Origin: CADEFX01 sp050260355
Lineage (GTDB): Bacteria > Pseudomonadota > Alphaproteobacteria > Rhizobiales > Hyphomicrobiaceae
Reading direction: 5' to 3'
Assembly: GCA_050260355.1 (NCBI GenBank)
Contig: JBLNBZ010000005.1
Coordinates: forward strand, 1-6,952
DNA length: 6,952 nt
The notes under the pieces were generated by a model. It did not search any database. It saw only the letters and a list, made by a program, of their open reading frames with translations, and had not been told where the DNA came from. A program made the translations under genes and the position numbers. Shown here in pieces: positions 5,420-6,952 of this stretch (the stretch's first letter is position 1; each line of letters starts with the position of its first letter).

Positions 5420-5721
5420 TCGCCCTCGCCGAGTGGCACTTCGGCGGGGGCGACGGCTACTGCGCCGCCTGCTCTTCAACCTGCGCCAGCTGTCCGTACA
5501 TCGAGCATGCACCACAGACTCTGGACGGCATTGCTGCGTGGTCGGTGCTCAGGCGCGCCGCCGGACAGGTGCGTACCGCCATGGGCGGGGTCTACGCACT
5601 CGATTTCGCCGCGGTGCTGATGCTCGCGGATGCCATGGGCGCGCTCAACACGCTGCTCGTCGAGATAATTCCTGAGATCGAACCGATCATCGTGCGCGCC
5701 TACGCCAAGGCCTCTGAATGA
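5066..5721 (+). CDS. Tail assembly chaperone, long -1 frameshift form (lambda gpGT-like)
   Basis: A predicted 218-residue fusion: 116 residues of the short chaperone, then a -1 shift at A AAA AAC (5407-5413) and 102 residues read from 5413 to the stop at 5719-5721. The downstream frame has coding-like composition and no good start of its own: the first in-frame GTG (5545) and ATG (5581) lie far inside, after the distinctive part. The extension starts RLIALAEWHFGGGDGY and then carries four cysteines (fusion residues 133, 136, 140, 143; C-x2-C-x3-C-x2-C), which look metal-binding. An Ala/Leu-rich helical end follows (LDFAAVLMLADAMGALNTLLVEIIPEIEPIIVRAYAKASE). In lambda, the T part of gpGT binds tube subunits while G binds the tape measure; the same division is inferred here. 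The stop overlaps the tape measure ATG. Confidence 0.82.
5407..5413 (+). promoter_or_regulatory. -1 programmed frameshift slippery heptamer
   Basis: A AAA AAC, with AAA (5408) and AAC (5411) as zero-frame codons, is a canonical X XXY YYZ heptamer. It is part of a run of seven As, a rare feature in sequence this rich in GC. A shift here moves ribosomes from the chaperone frame, which stops at 5417-5419, into the frame open to 5721. Confidence 0.85.
5421..5452 (+). promoter_or_regulatory. Frameshift-stimulating stem-loop
   Basis: The arm 5421-5432 pairs with 5441-5452: twelve pairs with one G-U wobble (5426/5447), extended by a G-U pair at 5433/5440, leaving a six-base loop (5434-5439). It starts 7 bases after the slippery heptamer, within the usual 5-9 base spacing for -1 stimulators, and the zero-frame stop lies in that spacer. 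The stem is almost wholly G-C. I found no convincing downstream partner for the loop, so a simple hairpin is preferred over a pseudoknot. Confidence 0.78.
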
Positions 5722-6952
5722 GCACCACACAGGTCTCGATCCGGCTCGGTGTCGAGGGCAAGGCGGAGGTCAAGCGCGCGTTCGGCGAGGTCGGCAAGGC
5801 CGGACAGGACGCGTTCCGCGGCGTCACGGGCTCCATGGATGCCGCCGGCGCGGCCGCGGACCGCGAGACGCAGCGGCTGCAGCGGCTTGCCCAGGCCGCG
5901 AGACAAGCAGCAGCGGCCGACCAGGCGCAACGCGGCTTCAATGCGGTCCTAGGGGTGGACACCGGCGCGCCCAAGTCGGCGCGCGATTCCGCAGCGGTGT
6001 TCGAGGAGGCGGCGCGAGCGGCTGACGATCTCGCTGCGCGCACGGCCGCGCTGCGGGCGCAGATCGATCCGCTCGGCGCAGCGCAGGGAAAGCTCAACGC
6101 CGAGATCGCCGAAGCCAATACGCTGTTCAAAGCCGGCGCGATCACGGCTGCCGAGCAGGCGGCCGCGCACGGGCTCGCGCAGGCGCGGTTCGACGCGACC
6201 GCGAAGGCGCTCGGCGGGATCGGCGCGAGCGGCAAGCTCACCTCGGCCCAGCTCGTCAACCTGAGTTATCAGCTCAACGACGTGGTCGTCTCGCTCGCCG
6301 GCGGCCAGCGCCCCCTGATGGTGCTGATGCAGCAGGGGTCGCAGATCGCCCAGATCTTCGGTCCCGGCGCAGGCGTCAGCGGCGTCCTGCGCGGAGTCTG
6401 GCAGGGTCTGACCAGCCTGATCTCGCCGACAGTTGCGGTCGTCGCCGGCATTGCGGCGATCGGCGCGGCCGTCGGCTATTCCTATTACCGCTACATCGAG
6501 TCGCAGAAGGAGCTCGAGGTCGCGCTCGCCGGCACCGGCCGCGCCGCAGGCGCGACGGTCGGCCAGATCGAGCGCATCGCCGAGCAGTCGGCGTCCGCCG
6601 GAAACGTCTCGGTCGCGTCCGCGCGCGAGATGGAGGCCGCGTTCCTGCGCACCGGCAGGATCGCGGTCGGAAACTTCGAAGGCCTGATCAAGGTCGTCAA
6701 GAACTATGCGGTGACCACCGGCACCGACGTTGCGGCCGCCACGAAAGAGCTTGCCGGGGCGTTCGCCGATCCGGTCCGGGGCGCGGACGCCCTCAACGAG
6801 AAGCTCAACCTCCTCGATGACCGGACGCGGCAGTATGTCCGCACGCTCGCGGACCACAACGACCGCACTGGCGCCCAGCGGGTGCTGCTCGATGCGCTCA
6901 AAGCAAGCCTTGTCAACGCATCGGAGGCGACCACCGCGCTCGGCCGCGCCTG
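5718..6952 (+). CDS. Tail length tape measure protein, N-terminal part (lambda gpH-like), 3' partial
   Basis: The frame is open from the ATG at 5718 to the end of the window (411 residues visible), so the gene continues beyond it. The protein threads through the tail tube, fixes tail length and takes part in DNA ejection. The segment LSYQLNDVVVSLAGGQRPLMVLMQQGSQIAQIFG (residues 183-215) is the hallmark of the prophage tail length tape measure family (TMP_2). Before it lie Ala/Gln/Arg-rich helical stretches (about 45-165) with coiled-coil character; after it comes a strongly hydrophobic stretch (about 231-255, including AVVAGIAAIGAAVG), as is common in tape measures, and then more helical sequence. 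The ATG overlaps the stop of the chaperone extension (ATGA, 5718-5721); only a weak AAGG (5707-5710) precedes it, so translation is probably coupled to that of the frameshifted chaperone. Confidence 0.94.
   Translation, partial: MSTTQVSIRLGVEGKAEVKRAFGEVGKAGQDAFRGVTGSMDAAGAAADRETQRLQRLAQAARQAAAADQAQRGFNAVLGVDTGAPKSARDSAAVFEEAARAADDLAARTAALRAQIDPLGAAQGKLNAEIAEANTLFKAGAITAAEQAAAHGLAQARFDATAKALGGIGASGKLTSAQLVNLSYQLNDVVVSLAGGQRPLMVLMQQGSQIAQIFGPGAGVSGVLRGVWQGLTSLISPTVAVVAGIAAIGAAVGYSYYRYIESQKELEVALAGTGRAAGATVGQIERIAEQSASAGNVSVASAREMEAAFLRTGRIAVGNFEGLIKVVKNYAVTTGTDVAAATKELAGAFADPVRGADALNEKLNLLDDRTRQYVRTLADHNDRTGAQRVLLDALKASLVNASEATTALGRA

Noticed and set aside
5949..6857. Minus-strand open frame of 302 codons opposite the tape measure gene
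   Set aside because: Mirrors the G/C third-position bias of the tape measure gene, which has the family hallmark in the + strand frame.
1..6952. Gene transfer agent cluster of the Rhodobacter type
   Set aside because: Those clusters carry an HK97 gp5-type capsid with a different gene order; this window has a lambda C/D/E-type head set.
1..6952. CRISPR array, tRNA, insertion sequence, defence or integrase genes
   Set aside because: I found no regularly spaced repeats, RNA-like folds with tRNA features, terminal inverted repeats or enzyme motifs of these classes; no stretch over about 90 bases lacks a gene.

Overview
The window is a continuous stretch of a phage or prophage head-to-tail morphogenesis operon. 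Every gene is on the + strand and the genes are tightly packed, several with stop/start overlaps of the ATGA type. The order follows the lambda late region: head protease with nested scaffold (C/Nu3), decoration protein (D), major capsid protein (E), head-tail joining protein (FII-like), a DUF6441-type protein in the tail-completion (Z) slot, a tail-terminator-like protein (U slot), tail tube (V slot), tail assembly chaperone with a -1 frameshift extension (G/GT) and tape measure protein (H). The first and last genes run off the window. No integrase, repressor, lysis gene, tRNA or att site is visible, so integrated prophage and free phage cannot be told apart here.

The very high GC content, strong G/C preference at third codon positions and the gene families suggest an alphaproteobacterial host, probably Hyphomicrobiales (Rhizobiales)-like. 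This is an inference from composition and recalled family resemblance, not a database match.

Head region (1-2564): the S49 protease has a Ser/Lys pair. Its C-terminal 132 codons can also be read from an internal, in-frame ATG at 637 with a good Shine-Dalgarno sequence, as in lambda C/Nu3. The decoration protein is separated from the capsid gene by an 88-base gap that holds a strong hairpin plus T-run, which looks like an intrinsic terminator inside the operon.

Connector region (2574-4067): a GTG-initiated head-tail joining protein, a DUF6441-type protein, an overlooked 20-29 residue single-span membrane peptide locked between its neighbours by two ATGA overlaps, and a U-slot protein with an in-frame internal repeat.

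Tail region (4096-6952): tube protein, then the G-like chaperone. The chaperone ends on an A AAA AAC slippery heptamer, with a 12-13 bp hairpin starting 7 bases later. The -1 frame is open for 102 further codons and carries a four-cysteine cluster. Its stop overlaps the tape measure start, so only ribosomes that have frameshifted terminate at the tape measure start. These elements are the most interesting content of the window; the rest is a recognisable lambda-type siphovirus structural module.
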